44,537 bases of DNA, taken from Ktedonobacteraceae bacterium. Its GTDB lineage: Bacteria > Chloroflexota > Ktedonobacteria > Ktedonobacterales > Ktedonobacteraceae. Every line of letters starts with the position of its first letter. The first letter of the stretch is position 1. The position numbers and the translations under genes were made by a program. The stretch covers positions 1 to 44,537 of the forward strand of contig JAFATZ010000239.1 of the NCBI GenBank assembly GCA_019243675.1, given 5' to 3'. Shown here piece by piece: positions 8,635-16,779 of this stretch. A model generated the notes under the pieces. The model was given only the letters and a program-made list of their open reading frames with translations. It made no database searches and was not told the DNA's origin.

Positions 8635-8646
8635 GCGCTATGCCCC
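8618..8646. repeat. Palindrome spanning the MEDS gene stop (possible terminator or REP-like element)
   Basis: The arms GGGGCA-ATAGCGCT and AGCGCTAT-GCCCC flank a two-base loop, forming a strong GC-rich hairpin. The TGA at 8632-8634 lies in it. There is no T run after it, so it is either a weak terminator or an interspersed palindrome that has replaced the end of the gene. Confidence 0.6.
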
Positions 8647-8695
8647 GCAAACCCTCCCTTTCCCCTCTTTAGGATGGAGAAAAAGCCTTTTTCCA

Positions 8696-8725
8696 TTGAC
8701 ATAGATCAGCAATAAATGTTAGCAT
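8696..8725 (+). promoter_or_regulatory. Putative promoter for the 8834 gene cluster
   Basis: TTGACA (8696-8701) is followed after 18 bases by TAGCAT (8720-8725). The leader to the first start codon would be about 100 bases. The -35 is consensus and the -10 is weak. Confidence 0.4.
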
Positions 8726-8833
8726 ATCCGTATCTTAACTACAACTACTTTTTTACAGATGAAAGATTAGAGTACGTCATGAATAATAAACGTATTTAAG
8801 ATCACTATTATCTTTCGGTAAGGAGACGCGTAA

Positions 8834-9505
8834 ATGAGTGATCTCTTTAGCAAAATTAGGCAAGCAACGGGCTTTGTCAATCAAAACGAGCTTTACAACC
8901 AAGCTTTCGAGAAAGGTGTCTTGCTAAAGAAGTTCTTTGATGCTGCGGGTATGTTTGAGAAAGCCGCCAAGAAATTCACTGAGAGCGGTGACCAGATGAT
9001 GGCAACGCAGGCTATGGCCAATAGCCTACTGTATCGTTATTTGGCAACGGGGGATGCCAGCACTATTTCGCCATTGCTCCAGAATTTGAGTAAATTACCA
9101 CAGATTGAAGTAATCTGCTCGCGAGAGATGATGCCTGTCGGCCCTCTCTGTGCTGAGTTGGATTGTCGCTTAGTTGAAGCTGCTCTCAGCCAAGCGCAAG
9201 ATGATCAGATCAGATCACGCGACCTGCACAAGCTTGCACGCGATAAGTTTCAAGCGATTAGCCGTAATCCTCTGATTACTTACAGTTATGTTCCAGCAGA
9301 AGATCAACATAACGATAGAGCAGAGCTGCGCTGTTTCTATCACGCTGGCATGTACTCCTTTTATGAGGCCATGACAAAGAAAGATAGTGACCCCTCTGCG
9401 GCATCAGACGATCTTTCACTGGCAAGACAAGCATTCCAACGCTGCAACGATCAACTCCAGATACAAAACGCATTACTGGGACTATTCTTCTGCTTGACAT
9501 GCTGA
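8834..9505 (+). CDS. Unknown helical protein (223 aa), first of a coupled pair
   Basis: ATG 8834 has an AAGGAG site eight bases upstream. The product is soluble and helical: segments such as AAGMFEKAAKKFTESGDQMMATQAMANSLLYR look like TPR or solenoid helices. The C-terminal part carries DLSLARQAFQRCNDQL and then a hydrophobic end (ALLGLFFCLTC). It overlaps the next ORF by seven bases. The downstream frame is open for some distance upstream of its ATG, so the two could be one protein broken by a frameshift near 9450-9505. I do not recognise the family. Its neighbour is an SPFH protein, suggesting a membrane-associated complex. Confidence 0.72.
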   Translation: MSDLFSKIRQATGFVNQNELYNQAFEKGVLLKKFFDAAGMFEKAAKKFTESGDQMMATQAMANSLLYRYLATGDASTISPLLQNLSKLPQIEVICSREMMPVGPLCAELDCRLVEAALSQAQDDQIRSRDLHKLARDKFQAISRNPLITYSYVPAEDQHNDRAELRCFYHAGMYSFYEAMTKKDSDPSAASDDLSLARQAFQRCNDQLQIQNALLGLFFCLTC

Positions 9506-10434
9506 TCTCTATATTAGGCCAGCAACGAGGAGTTCCTCCCGAGGCCATTATGGACCAGCTTGAACGTGCGATAACGCAACTCAACAAAGCAGAGCAACAG
9601 GCATTAGCCTGTACATACAGCCCACTCTACACTGTACCTCTACAACAAGGCATACACAAAGATATTACAGTTGCTCTGATTTTCCGCGCTGTAATCAAAT
9701 GCTATGAGATCGTCACCCACGTTCAGTCTATAGATTTCGAGCCTTTTTACCAGTCCCTAACGGACTATACTAGTGCTTTAGTACACATGCAATCGCCTGA
9801 TCACCTACTTGGGCTACTTCAATCTATCGTTCGCCTGCTGGCTGCTCGCTCTGGTGATGACCCTATCTCCGTGCTGATGGATTGGAGTTGGCTCGATGCT
9901 ATCGTTGAAAACCAGCGCGTAAAAGGTACTTTTGGCATAGGGGGCGAAAAGGTTGCTATGGTAGTGCGTCATCTGCAACCCTACTGGGCGGCAACACTCA
10001 ACTATGCTGAACAAAGTGGCGGCATTTTTAAAACAGTCGAAGGTCGCTCGGCACTTATTCTCGCCGATGCCACTTCTACGCAGACACCTGTGATTGGACA
10101 TTTATTGTCCAAAGACCCTAGCTTGCCAGCCATTCAAGCAGGTATCAACACCTTTAATCTCTTGGACAAACAGACAATCGCATTACCTGCTCTCATATCA
10201 CAAGATATGGCTGAGAAGGCGATGAAGGCTTATACAAATCAGCGCACGTCTGAGTTAGGGGCAACTGTTGTCAAAATGATCGGTCTGATCTACTTACCCG
10301 CAGCTTTTGTACGCTATAAGACCAAAAATGGAGGGCAGCGCGAAATCATTGTAAGCCGTTTGAATTTCGTTAATCAAGAGTTGAATAATGTTCTTAGCCA
10401 AACTCATCAGTTTCTTCACCAATATGGTGCTTAG
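9499..10434 (+). CDS. Unknown helical protein (311 aa), second of a coupled pair
   Basis: The ORF starts with ATG 9499 inside the end of the preceding gene (ATGCTGA overlap), without a clear ribosome-binding site, so it is either translated by coupling or is the second half of a frameshifted gene. The product is mostly helical (EAIMDQLERAITQLNKAEQQA) with a central region of short strands (GIGGEKVAMVVRHL) and a C-terminal LIYLPAAFVRYKTKNGGQREI. No signal peptide or clear catalytic motif is visible. The SPFH gene begins 26 bases later, probably in the same operon. Family not recognised. Confidence 0.72.
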   Translation: MLISILGQQRGVPPEAIMDQLERAITQLNKAEQQALACTYSPLYTVPLQQGIHKDITVALIFRAVIKCYEIVTHVQSIDFEPFYQSLTDYTSALVHMQSPDHLLGLLQSIVRLLAARSGDDPISVLMDWSWLDAIVENQRVKGTFGIGGEKVAMVVRHLQPYWAATLNYAEQSGGIFKTVEGRSALILADATSTQTPVIGHLLSKDPSLPAIQAGINTFNLLDKQTIALPALISQDMAEKAMKAYTNQRTSELGATVVKMIGLIYLPAAFVRYKTKNGGQREIIVSRLNFVNQELNNVLSQTHQFLHQYGA

Positions 10435-10460
10435 TTGAACTAGAGAAGAGAGGATTTACT

Positions 10461-11687
10461 ATGGGATTGATAGACGTTGGCATCCGGCTCATGGACAATG
10501 TTGATAAGGATATACGCCGTATAGGCCAGCGATTGGGATTTATGCCACTCTCCTGGCGTCAAGTAGTGATGGGAAATCCTGCAAAAGATGGGCTTTTGTG
10601 GCGCATTCCTGACCCCGACGTTGCTATGGCCAATTCTCTGATTCGTATACAAGCAATCATTGTTTCGGAGCATGAACGAGCCATAGTCCTCAAGGATGGC
10701 AGGATCGCTGATCACGAGATTCTTTATCCTGGATTGTACGATATCAGGCGCACTATGGAGGTGCGCGGCCAAATTGAAATCATCTGGACTACTACTACTG
10801 AGTTTCAAATACGCTGGGGAGTGCCCGATGTACTGACTAGAGATCGGGTGAGTGTTGGAGCAAGTGGATTTTGCTTGGCAACTATAGTTGCACCTGAGGC
10901 ATTTCTCACTAGTGTGGCAGGCAATGCACAGGTGTATACAAAAGAAAACCTAGCTGCATTTACCAGATCGGATATTGGCTCTCTCTTACGTGATCTTATG
11001 GCCCGCAAGACCGTGATGGAGTTTCAGCTTGCCCGTGACGAGTTTATTTATGCAGCCCGTGAGAAGCTCGACCCCATATTTGCACGTTGGGGCCTAGAGT
11101 TTCGTGGGTTGACCATTGAGAACCAGCGCATTCCAGAGGAATTCCGTCAAGCGGCACAGGCACGAGTGAAGATTCAGATGGAGAAGGAAGCCGAACTTGA
11201 GGGAGCGCAGGCAGATGTCAGTCTTGCTCAATTGGAAGCTCAGAGACGCATTTATCTAGCACAAGCCGAGGCCACCGAACACTATGTTATTGGCAATGCT
11301 GAAGTGGAGAAAATGCGTCGCCAACTGAGTATAGACATGGATCCACTAAAACTGATGACGGCAGAAGCAATGAGAATTGCTGCCGCTAATCCAAGCCAAG
11401 GTTCGCTAGTTGATGGTCGCATACAAATTATGGGCCAGCTCTCTGGAGTGCTCAACGCTCCCTCTCCTACTGAAATACCCCCTGTTAATCCTAGCGTTGC
11501 TCTAGGACCAACGACCATTGCTGCTTCCGCCAGCTCAACGGTCCAGGCATCTGAGCCAATGACCCGTGAGAAGATAGAGTCAATACTCGACAAGCTTGAT
11601 GAACGTTTTGCAAACGGGGAGATAAGCGAGCAAACATATCTCCAGATGCATGACAAGTGGCAGAAGAAGCTCAATCAATTGCCCTAG
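10461..11687 (+). CDS. SPFH/band-7 domain protein with SHOCT-like tail
   Basis: The 408-residue product belongs to the SPFH (stomatin/prohibitin/flotillin) superfamily of YdjI-like 'virion core' type. It has an N-terminal PDVAMANSLIRIQAIIVSEHERAIVLKDG, the SPFH fold to about residue 240, then an Ala/Glu-rich coiled coil (RVKIQMEKEAELEGAQADVSLAQ split across it). A Pro/Ser-rich linker leads to a C-terminal SHOCT-like module (IESILDKLDERFANGEISEQTY). Such proteins scaffold membrane microdomains or PspA-type stress complexes. There is no N-terminal membrane helix, so association would be peripheral. It follows two coupled unknown genes with a GAGAGGA site and a 26-base gap. Confidence 0.88.
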   Translation: MGLIDVGIRLMDNVDKDIRRIGQRLGFMPLSWRQVVMGNPAKDGLLWRIPDPDVAMANSLIRIQAIIVSEHERAIVLKDGRIADHEILYPGLYDIRRTMEVRGQIEIIWTTTTEFQIRWGVPDVLTRDRVSVGASGFCLATIVAPEAFLTSVAGNAQVYTKENLAAFTRSDIGSLLRDLMARKTVMEFQLARDEFIYAAREKLDPIFARWGLEFRGLTIENQRIPEEFRQAAQARVKIQMEKEAELEGAQADVSLAQLEAQRRIYLAQAEATEHYVIGNAEVEKMRRQLSIDMDPLKLMTAEAMRIAAANPSQGSLVDGRIQIMGQLSGVLNAPSPTEIPPVNPSVALGPTTIAASASSTVQASEPMTREKIESILDKLDERFANGEISEQTYLQMHDKWQKKLNQLP

Positions 11688-11694
11688 CCGCAGC

Positions 11695-11742
11695 TTTAGA
11701 GTGCCTAACGCTCCACATACCACACGCATTAGGCGCTCTAAA
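11695..11742. terminator. Hairpin between convergent SPFH and AIM24 genes
   Basis: Arms TTTAGAG(T)GCCTAA(C)GC and GC(A)TTAGGC(G)CTCTAAA form a long imperfect stem between two converging genes. T runs are short, so it may be a bidirectional terminator of modest strength. Confidence 0.5.
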
Positions 11743-11762
11743 TGGGGCTACCCGAAAAAGCA

Positions 11763-12716
11763 TTAATTGCCAAAAAGGTTGTTCAGAGTATCGAGTGGAC
11801 CTCCCAGGTTGCTTTGACCACCTGCTTGTTGCGCTCCTTCGACCTGTGGTGGATGGTAGGTCATTGACTGGATACCGACGCGGCCCGGACCAGTGAAGCG
11901 ATTCAGGATGATCGAAGCGCCAGCGAAAAAACCTCCGATAGCACCTAGTATACCACCACCACCACGCTGCGATCCCGCTACCGTTGTGACTGTCATCTGA
12001 ACCGAGGGATCCTTCCACAGCCAAGCACCAGGCTCAATGTCAAGTGTCTCTCCGCGAGCCAACTGCTTCTCGAAGACATTGCCATAGCCATGCAGGAGTA
12101 AAAGGCCCTCGCTGCCCCGTGCCGTGAACTGATCAATGAACAGCCCTGTACGGCTAAACAGAATATTGGCTGCCCCTTGCACAAAGGTAAAGTTATAATC
12201 TATATTGCCCGTGGCAACCAGAAATTGATGTTCGCGTACCTCCACCATCTGTCCAGGTTGCAAGCGCAAGGCAACAATCTGACCAACAGAGTCACGCGAA
12301 AACGCAATATTGCCCGGCCCTTGTGCTTCAGTGATGAAGATTTGCAGGCCCGCGAACAAGCGCCTTGCTGCTCCCTGCATAGACCGGAAACCAATCTGCA
12401 CTCCTGGGTGCTTCCACAACAGAATATGATGCTCGAAGTAGATAGGCATCTGGCCACCGAGCATAATGTCTACAACTGGCACCAGCTCACCATCAATGGA
12501 AACCGTCATATCCGCGAGGCGTATTGGTCCCTTGGGGTTATGTAACTCTGCCTTCGGCACAGCATTGCCGAAAAGGCTGTTGCTATACTCTTCATACTGA
12601 TTGGGCGGTGTATATGTCCCCGCCGATTGGGGTTGGTTGACTGGCAATGTCGCTCCACAAGTTCCACAAAACTTGGTTCCATCAGCCACCTGACTTTTAC
12701 AATTCGGACAAATCAT
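11763..12716 (-). CDS. AIM24-family protein with N-terminal zinc ribbon
   Basis: Residues 1-22 form a zinc ribbon of the C-x2-C...C-x2-C type (ICPNCKSQ and FCGTCGA). A linker then leads to an AIM24/TIGR00266-like beta-helical domain with repeated motifs such as HHILLWKHPGVQI, GPGNIAFSRD, FLVATGNIDYNF and GEGLLLLHGYGN-type segments, ending in a Gly/Gln-rich tail. AIM24 proteins are associated with membranes; the bacterial role is not established. I choose ATG 12716 because the zinc ribbon begins there. An upstream in-frame ATG (12788) would add 24 unlikely residues. It converges on the SPFH gene, and such proteins may work at membranes together. Confidence 0.88.
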   Translation of the reverse strand: MICPNCKSQVADGTKFCGTCGATLPVNQPQSAGTYTPPNQYEEYSNSLFGNAVPKAELHNPKGPIRLADMTVSIDGELVPVVDIMLGGQMPIYFEHHILLWKHPGVQIGFRSMQGAARRLFAGLQIFITEAQGPGNIAFSRDSVGQIVALRLQPGQMVEVREHQFLVATGNIDYNFTFVQGAANILFSRTGLFIDQFTARGSEGLLLLHGYGNVFEKQLARGETLDIEPGAWLWKDPSVQMTVTTVAGSQRGGGGILGAIGGFFAGASIILNRFTGPGRVGIQSMTYHPPQVEGAQQAGGQSNLGGPLDTLNNLFGN

Positions 12717-12790
12717 GACTGAACTGCCTTTCTTGAGAATCTGAAGCACATCTTCATTGATAATAACAGTTCTGCACGATGACTGCAAGG

Positions 12791-12838
12791 GTTGCTAAGT
12801 ATAGCAACTTGACATCTCCACAACCTTTCCCCTACAAT
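12791..12838 (+). promoter_or_regulatory. Promoter and small inverted repeat upstream of the nuclease-helicase gene
   Basis: GTTGCTA-AGTA-TAGCAAC (12791-12808) directly precedes TTGACA (12809-12814). TACAAT (12833-12838) follows after 18 bases. A good sigma-70-type promoter for the gene starting at 12876. The inverted repeat abutting the -35 could be an operator. Confidence 0.6.
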
Positions 12839-12875
12839 CGAGCAACAAAATAAATAGTCAGGAAGAGGTGCCCCG

Positions 12876-15800
12876 ATGAAGGATGCATCCACTATGGCAA
12901 GTCAGCAGGATGGAGAGCAGGAACAGACACAACCTGCCAAGCACGAGTGTTTCCTGTGCCTACTTGATCCCGCTCGTCCCTGCTCGACACGCCAACTAGA
13001 AGGGCACATCGTGGCAGCATATGAACGTAGTATCAACGGGAAACCGCTACCGTTTATTCTGCTCAGGACGCCGCACTTTCTGGCCTCACTGGCCCTCACC
13101 GACTACTACCTCGGCTTTGTGCGTGATTTGTGTACTCGCGGTCCGATCATCAGAGAACTGGCACTGCGCGTCTACCATCTGCCGACCGAGCCAGAAATCC
13201 TAGAATACCAAGGCGAGCCACTTCACCGCTATACAGCGAACTCCTATACCTTAGCCGTGCTAGAGCCTGATATACTGCTCAATATCACAGACTTAGCCCA
13301 GGCTCACTATTGCTCACGGCAATACCTGCTCAATCGCCTTGTCTCCTCACCGCCTTCTGCAGCCACCATACGCGGCAATTTGGTGCATTACTGTTTCAAC
13401 GAACTGCTCAAGGCGCATGATAGAGATCATACGCTGGCAAGAAACGAGTTCAATAGCCTAGCGACGCCGCTCTCGCTGCTACACTCCTACCTGGAACAAG
13501 GATTACAGCAATACCAGCTTGAACTTGCACTGGCCAACGTGCCACTTGAGCAGATGCGTGCCGAGGTCGTGTCGCATCTGGAAAGCCTGGCGACGTGGTA
13601 CCAAAGCCAAAGTACAACGCTGTGGGATATGCCCAGTGCATATGTGAATGAGCAGGCTGCAGCACAACCACGCGAGGGCAATAGGGTACGTGCAGAGACG
13701 TTCTTACTAGCTCCTGAAATCGGGCTACGGGGACGCCTTGATCTGTTCTGGGAACAAGCGGGACAGCAGCGTCTACTCGAACTGAAGACAGGCGGTTCGA
13801 CGGGCGATCTACCCAAGCCCGACCATAGGCGACAGGTACACGGCTACCACGCACAATTGCTTGTACGGCATAATTCAACGCTGAAGAAGGCGCTGGCGAC
13901 CTTGCTGTATAGTGGGACACTCGGAGAGGCACAGGCTTACGGTATTAGCTTTACACTACGCGAACTGCAGCGCGTCAACGAGACGCGTAACATTCTTGCC
14001 CTCAGCCATGCAACAGGCATGCCGTCTGCTCCTCCTGCTCCGTCGCGCTGCCGTAAGTGTTCAATGCTCGCCCACTGTGCCCACATCTCCTCGCTACTCG
14101 GCTGGCAGCCACCTCAGACAGATGAGACACAAGACAGAGCGAACCCGTGCAGTGAGGATAGTGCATTTTTCGCTAAGTACTATTGGCTTTTGCATAGCGA
14201 GGGGCGCACGGGAGAGCAACAACTAGCCTTGCTCTGGAAGGAGAATGTAGAGCAGCGCAACGAGCGTGGTGTGATAATTGACGGTCTGGAGTTGGAGAAG
14301 ACGGAAGCAGCAGCGCAGGGTGACTGGCTACAGACGTTCCACTGTGTAAACAAGTCTGAACTGCGCAAGGGAGACGAAATTCTGTTGAGCGATGGTGATC
14401 CTATCACAGGACAGGTCGTGATCGGCACCATTGTCGCTATTAGCGCGCAGCAGGTCACCGTCTGGCTACCAGAACTGATTAGCAACCCGACGCTGCTTGA
14501 TCGCTACGATAATAACCTCGTACACGTGCGTACACTGCAAAATCTGCTGCGCTGGCTCGAACAAGCAGAGCCGCACCTGCGCGACTTGATAGCCGGACGT
14601 GTGCGACCGCGCTTTATCGGCGTAAATGTCCCACCACGTCCCGATTTCAACGCCGAACAAAATCTCGCCGTCGAGCGCGCACTGCAGATGCAAGATTACC
14701 TATTGATCCAAGGACCGCCAGGGACGGGCAAGACAAGCGTGATCGCCGAGATCGTGAAACGTCTAGTACAGCAGGGGCAACGCGTGCTGCTGGCGGCGTT
14801 TACCAATCAGGCGGTGGATAATGTGCTCAAGCGGCTCAGCGACAAAGAAGACTTCCACGATTACATTCGTCTCGGCCACAAGCGCAGCGTCGATGAGTCG
14901 GAGGCCGTACTGGGAAAACTTTTAAAGCAGCGCTTACAGACAGCACTGGAGGATCCGCCCCACACAGTGTACGATATACTCCTCCAGACACCAGTTATCG
15001 CCTCGACCACGGCAACCTGGTCATCCGACACCTATACACCCTCAAATGATCCAGCAGTTCAGTGGCCAGCATTGCATTTTGATGTTGCCATCATCGACGA
15101 GGCCAGCCAACTCACTGTTCCTAGCTTGCTTGGTGCGCTACGCTTCGTCAAACACTTCATCCTGGTTGGCGACGACAAGCAGCTCCCCCCGCTTGTGCTG
15201 AGCCAAGAGGCTGCTGCACAGGGTCTAGCCGACTCGCTCTTTAGCATCTTGAAGCGACTTGATGATGACTATATGCAAAGAAACGAGATGGTTATTGATG
15301 CCTGTGTCAATTTGGCCGTGCAGTACCGTATGAACCGCTGGATTTCACATTTCTCCTCCCAAGTCTTTTATGATGGGAAGTTGAAGGCTCATGAATCGGT
15401 AGCGCATAGATGCCTAGAATATGCGACGGACACGGTAGATCAGGGCACGATAAATCGTGCCCCTACGCCTTTATTTATCACCAGAAGCATTGACCCCACG
15501 CGCCCACTCGTCTTCCTGGATATACGTGCAGTACACGGAGTGGACGATGAAATGGCGAGCGAGCGAGCTAAGACGAGCGATGCAGAGGCGCGTGTAGTGT
15601 GTGCTATTGTGGAGGCATTGAGGACGCGAGGGATCGAGGAAGAAGAGATTGGCATTATTGCTCCCTATCGTGCCCAGGTGGCCAATATTCGCCATCACCT
15701 TTGCGCGATATATGGCGATGGGGCAGAAGGCGCGGTAAATCGGGGCACGATAAATCAGGGCGCGATAAATCGGGCCCCTACCGTTGATACGGTGGACCGC

Positions 15801-16037
15801 TTCCAGGGAGGAGAGCGCCTCGTTATCATCATGTCATTTGCTACCTCCGTTGAGCCGAGGCTTGGCAGTCAGCGCCGTGCGTTTCTCACCAATCCCAACC
15901 GTTTGAACGTTGCGCTCACACGTGCTCAGCGTAAGCTTATCCTGGTTGGGTGCATACACGCACTGGAGCACTTGCCCATCTTTGATCGCCTTATCACTTA
16001 CTGCCGTAGTATGGGAACTGTCATTAGCACAGAATGA
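12876..16037 (+). CDS. Cas4/RecB-type nuclease fused to superfamily 1 helicase (Dna2-like)
   Basis: The 1053-residue protein joins two modules. The N-terminal ~420 residues look like a PD-(D/E)XK nuclease with a 4Fe-4S cluster: a first Cys near 146 (YCSRQYLLNR), the catalytic LELKTGGS near 301, and CRKCSMLAHC near 391-400. The C-terminal half is an SF1B (Dna2/Upf1-type) helicase with Walker A QGPPGTGKTS near 612, IIDEASQL near 740, GDDKQLPPL, QYRMN and TVDRFQGGE near 973, then LNVALTRAQRKLILVG. It probably processes 5' DNA flaps or ends in repair. Two in-frame palindromic repeats interrupt the helicase at about residues 853-864 and 953-969, encoding GTINRAPT-like segments; the frame remains intact. 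Confidence 0.93.
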   Translation: MKDASTMASQQDGEQEQTQPAKHECFLCLLDPARPCSTRQLEGHIVAAYERSINGKPLPFILLRTPHFLASLALTDYYLGFVRDLCTRGPIIRELALRVYHLPTEPEILEYQGEPLHRYTANSYTLAVLEPDILLNITDLAQAHYCSRQYLLNRLVSSPPSAATIRGNLVHYCFNELLKAHDRDHTLARNEFNSLATPLSLLHSYLEQGLQQYQLELALANVPLEQMRAEVVSHLESLATWYQSQSTTLWDMPSAYVNEQAAAQPREGNRVRAETFLLAPEIGLRGRLDLFWEQAGQQRLLELKTGGSTGDLPKPDHRRQVHGYHAQLLVRHNSTLKKALATLLYSGTLGEAQAYGISFTLRELQRVNETRNILALSHATGMPSAPPAPSRCRKCSMLAHCAHISSLLGWQPPQTDETQDRANPCSEDSAFFAKYYWLLHSEGRTGEQQLALLWKENVEQRNERGVIIDGLELEKTEAAAQGDWLQTFHCVNKSELRKGDEILLSDGDPITGQVVIGTIVAISAQQVTVWLPELISNPTLLDRYDNNLVHVRTLQNLLRWLEQAEPHLRDLIAGRVRPRFIGVNVPPRPDFNAEQNLAVERALQMQDYLLIQGPPGTGKTSVIAEIVKRLVQQGQRVLLAAFTNQAVDNVLKRLSDKEDFHDYIRLGHKRSVDESEAVLGKLLKQRLQTALEDPPHTVYDILLQTPVIASTTATWSSDTYTPSNDPAVQWPALHFDVAIIDEASQLTVPSLLGALRFVKHFILVGDDKQLPPLVLSQEAAAQGLADSLFSILKRLDDDYMQRNEMVIDACVNLAVQYRMNRWISHFSSQVFYDGKLKAHESVAHRCLEYATDTVDQGTINRAPTPLFITRSIDPTRPLVFLDIRAVHGVDDEMASERAKTSDAEARVVCAIVEALRTRGIEEEEIGIIAPYRAQVANIRHHLCAIYGDGAEGAVNRGTINQGAINRAPTVDTVDRFQGGERLVIIMSFATSVEPRLGSQRRAFLTNPNRLNVALTRAQRKLILVGCIHALEHLPIFDRLITYCRSMGTVISTE
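15434..15466 (+). repeat. REP-like palindrome inside the helicase gene, copy 1
   Basis: The core GGGCACGATAAATCGTGCCC (15443-15462) is a perfect inverted repeat with nine-base arms, followed by CTAC. It is translated as part of a segment reading DQGTINRAPT with no counterpart expected in SF1 helicases. Similar units occur at 15734-15781 and 19895-19949. Confidence 0.85.
15734..15781 (+). repeat. REP-like palindrome inside the helicase gene, tandem copies
   Basis: Three GATAAATC/GGTAAATC-type cores alternate with GC-rich arms (GGGGCACGATAAATCAGGGC, then GCGATAAATCGGGCCCC), ending CTAC as in copy 1. Translated in frame as a repeated GTINQGAINRAPT segment, immediately before the conserved TVDRFQGGE helicase motif. 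Confidence 0.85.
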
Positions 16038-16096
16038 ATTGGTGCGTTTTAGCACCAGAAAAAGACCCCAAATATCTAGTTATTAGGGCAACAATG

Positions 16097-16105
16097 TGTT
16101 ATACT
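16097..16105 (+). promoter_or_regulatory. Extended -10 promoter for the zinc-ribbon/rpsU operon
   Basis: TGTTATACT matches the extended -10 form (TGnTATAAT) with no good -35. It would give a leader of about 100 bases before the start at 16210. A small hairpin GGTGC...GCACC lies further upstream at 16041-16056. Confidence 0.4.
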
Positions 16106-16209
16106 TGTGGGAAGCTGTATGGTGCATTATTGCTTAGAGTAGATTGTCTATTGAAAGCTGCGCGATACAGGAATGTTGTTAGGCGTAAGCCAAGAAATGA
16201 GAAAAATGT

Positions 16210-16563
16210 ATGCAAGTCAGTGATCGAACCCTGTACTGTCGCGATTGTCAGCAGGAATTTATCTTTACCGCGGGCGAACAGGAATTTTATGCCAGCCGTG
16301 GACTCACCAATGCACCAAGCCGTTGCCCAGAATGCCGTGCTGCGCATAAGCAAACTGTTGGGGGGCAGAATCGTTCGCGAGGTGGTCGTAGCGACGGTGG
16401 GGTTCGCGAGGCCCGTCAGATGTATCTAGCAACCTGTGCAAGTTGTGGAAATGAGGCACAGGTTCCTTTTCAGCCGCGAGAAGGCAGGCCCGTGTATTGT
16501 AGCGAATGTTACCAAGCGCAAGAGTCCTCCGATCGAGGTTCTCAACGTCGGTCACGCTGGTAA
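16210..16563 (+). CDS. Double zinc-ribbon protein with CxxC-x17-CxxC domain
   Basis: The 117-residue product has two metal-binding modules. The first is a zinc ribbon, LYCRDCQQEFIFTAGEQEFY followed by CPECRAAHK. The second is CASC, seventeen residues, then CSEC, exactly the CxxC-x17-CxxC arrangement (TIGR04272-type). A basic Arg/Gly linker (NRSRGGRSDGG) and an RRSRW tail suggest nucleic-acid or ribosome contact. It ends six bases before rpsU and almost certainly shares its transcript. The biochemical role of this family is not established; association with translation is inferred from the neighbour. Confidence 0.88.
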   Translation: MQVSDRTLYCRDCQQEFIFTAGEQEFYASRGLTNAPSRCPECRAAHKQTVGGQNRSRGGRSDGGVREARQMYLATCASCGNEAQVPFQPREGRPVYCSECYQAQESSDRGSQRRSRW

Positions 16564-16568
16564 CCCTT

Positions 16569-16757
16569 ATGAGCGCAGTTTTCCTCAATCCCGGCGATTC
16601 ATTTGAGGTAGCACTCAAACAGTTCAACCGCAAGGTGCTTAACGCAGGGATTCTTACTGAGGCGCGCCGTCGGAAGCATTATGAGAGTCCGCAGGCTCGT
16701 CGCAGGAGAAAAGCCACCGCAGCGCGCCGTCGTCGGAAGCAACGTCCACATTCGTAG
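16569..16757 (+). CDS. rpsU: Small ribosomal subunit protein bS21
   Basis: ATG 16569 opens a 62-residue very basic product: FLNPGDSFEVALKQFNRKV, AGILTEARRRKHYESP and an Arg/Lys-rich tail (RRRRKATAARRRRKQR). This is the bS21 pattern, a late-assembly protein of the 30S platform involved in initiation. The start is fixed by homology: an upstream in-frame ATG at 16506 lies inside the preceding gene. The Shine-Dalgarno is poor, so translation is probably coupled to the zinc-ribbon gene, whose stop is five bases away. A strong terminator follows at 16780. Confidence 0.93.
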   Translation: MSAVFLNPGDSFEVALKQFNRKVLNAGILTEARRRKHYESPQARRRRKATAARRRRKQRPHS

Positions 16758-16779
16758 AGCGTGAATAATCACCAACGCT

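Noticed and set aside
12717-12788. Upstream extension of the AIM24 protein
   Set aside because: It adds 24 residues before the zinc ribbon with no ribosome-binding support, and zinc-ribbon AIM24 proteins start at the first Cys pair.
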